Shown in pieces: positions 62,522 to 64,000 of a DNA stretch of 64,000 nucleotides; the stretch's first letter is position 1, and the number at the start of each line of letters is the position of its first letter. The stretch spans positions 39,604 to 103,603 of the forward strand of contig JAZARR010000256.1 of NCBI GenBank assembly GCA_037389465.1, written 5' to 3'. The notes under the pieces are model-generated. The model made no database searches. It was given only the letters and a program-made list of their open reading frames with translations, and was not told the origin of the DNA. Position numbers and translations under genes: made by a program. Source of the stretch: Baylisascaris procyonis (Eukaryota > Nematoda > Chromadorea > Rhabditida > Ascarididae).

Positions 62522-64000
62522 TCATGTTGTTGAAGAGACTTTTCAGCGGTGTTATTAATAGTTCCTTCCCGAGTTTCAGCATGTCGCCAGTTAATCCATC
62601 GATACCTGGCGCCTTCCCGTTTTTCACGCTTTTGATCGCGTTTCTTATTTCTGGGTCGATGATTTGTAGAAATGGTTCATCGCTGTTCCTTGCAACAAAC
62701 GTGCAATCGGTCTCTCCTCCATACAGTTTCGTATAGAATTCCTGAATGATTTTATCAATTTCTTGCGTTTCTGTCGTGAGTGATCCGTCACTTTTCCTCA
62801 GCTCAATTATTCTTTTCTTGTTGTCAACTAGCGAACTTCTCGCCCTCTTTAATTTACCGCTAGCAGCAGCTTGCTTCATTATATTCAGATATTTCTGATA
62901 ACGGTTTTCGCATATCTTCTTTTTGATTAGCTTATTAAGTTCGCAGAATTCCAGGTTAGTTCGAAAATTAGCATCTCGTCTCCTCTTTCTTCTTTTTTCA
63001 AGCAGTACTTTTATTTCTTCCGTAAGAGGCGATGTTTTTGGCCTTGTCGTCGTAGCCATTTGCGCGGCTTGGCTGATTTTTGTAGTAATATTTGCATAGG
63101 TCGGCTCGCTCTCTGTTAAATTGGACTGTTGCAATGCGTATCTATATAAATTTGCGTCGAAAAACCTTTCAGTGCTTTTCTTCCTTTGTCGTCTGGCCCA
63201 TAAACGTTTATCCTTTAGCTTAAGTTTTGCTCTAACTAGGCGGTGGTCGCTGCCTGTCTGGAGGTGGCTCTACTTCGGTGTCTTTGACGATTATTGTCTT
63301 GTTCACCAAGATGTGGTCTATTTCGTTTTTTGCATCGCCGCTGGGGCTTCTCCAGGTCCATTTTTTACCACGTCTTTTTTTAAAAAACGTATTGGTAACT
63401 TTCATCCCGTTGTTTTCGCAAAAATCAACTAGTTGTTGTCCGCGTGGATTCCGCGCTCCTAGTCCAAAATTTCCGACTGACTGCTCTCCCGGTGTTCGTG
63501 TTCCAACTATAGCGTTAAAATCGCCCATTATAACGGTGAATGTAGATCGCTCTCCATTAACTACCTCAGTCAGATCATCCAATATTTGGGTATATTCTTC
63601 ATCAGTTTGATCTCCGTGAGGTGCATATATTTGATTAGTCGCATGTTCGTTTTCCTATTGATCTTAACTTTGATTTGCGCAATTCTTGTACAGTGAGAGG
63701 AGAATGACAATATTTTAGCTTTCAATCTTTCGAAACATAAAATCCGACTCCACCTCGCGATGATTCTGGATGATTGGTAGTTAATGGAGAGCGATGCTAA
63801 TTTTCGAACTAACCTGGAATTCGTGCAACTGATTCATCCTCTCCCCGATAAAACAAACAGTTACCGTTTGGCCGGTCGACGGCCTTTGCCTTTCCTTCTT
63901 ACTTCTGCTAGGCCGATTACATCGAAATTGATTTTAGTTGCCTCTTCTTCCAGTTCTTCCAACCGTTCATTCGATAGCAGCGTCCTTGCATTATACTTAC
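62522..64000 (-). pseudogene. RTE endonuclease and start of reverse transcriptase
   Basis: From the window end: APE-type endonuclease pieces (FDVIGLAEVRRKGKG, MGDFNAIVGTRTPGEQS, EIDHILVNK), then a charged linker, then the RT start with SVKNGKAPGIDGLTGDMLKL, ending at the nested insertion. Frame changes near 63135-63230 and 63600-63900 break the protein. Confidence 0.8.

Larger units (their letters stand above)
59827..64000 (-). mobile_element. RTE-type LINE, runs off the window
   Basis: Minus-strand non-LTR retrotransposon with a TTTA-type tail at 59827. The endonuclease part starts beyond 64000; visible pieces include LLSNERLEELEEEATKINFD near 63930 and VIMGDFNAIVG near 63530. The reverse transcriptase is split by the insertion 61196-62516. 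It inserted into BEL3. A few frame changes exist in the endonuclease region (63130-63900). Confidence 0.88.

Overview
This window comes from a nematode nuclear genome. The evidence is a cuticle collagen, phase-consistent short and long introns, BEL/Pao and RTE-type retroelements of nematode style, and a perfect 22-nt copy of spliced leader SL1. Long introns packed with transposons suggest a parasitic clade V worm (hookworm or trichostrongyle type) rather than Caenorhabditis. That last point is inference. I saw no rRNA, tRNA or CRISPR array.

Layout. 2.7-17.7 kb (+): an SLC9B-type sodium/proton antiporter in nine exons. One of its introns holds an 8.4-kb BEL/Pao LTR retrotransposon (BEL1) with two 594-bp LTRs and an env-like third gene. 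22.4-25.3 kb (-): the 3' half of a GCNA (SprT metalloprotease plus HMG box) gene, meeting the antiporter tail to tail. 25.3-29.5 kb: a 4.2-kb near-perfect palindrome (foldback element 1) carrying two unequal arrays of a 178-bp repeat, flanked by a perfect 10-bp target duplication. 29.5-35.1 kb (-): a degraded BEL element (BEL2) split by a truncated LINE. 36.3-41.6 kb (-): exons of unrecognised genes, one of them split by a 393-bp solo LTR. 43.8-45.1 kb (-): a cuticle collagen. 47.6-49.2 kb: foldback element 2, same family as element 1. 51.9-59.2 kb (-): the ankyrin-FYVE half of a rabankyrin-5 (ANKFY1) gene. 59.5-64 kb: the start of a third BEL element, broken by an RTE LINE (-), which is itself broken by a 1.3-kb LTR-like insertion containing the SL1 sequence.

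The host genes do not form a pathway. They are an ion exchanger, a germline genome-protection protease, a collagen and an endosomal PI3P-binding protein. The main theme is how mobile DNA has entered genes: inside introns, 14 nt from a splice acceptor, inside a coding exon, and nested three deep.

Caution: several genes carry single-base deletions or isolated stops (collagen, ANKFY1, BEL1, BEL2). Some of these may be consensus errors of a draft long-read assembly. Exon borders were placed by hand from splice signals, reading phase and remembered family motifs. No alignment was run.
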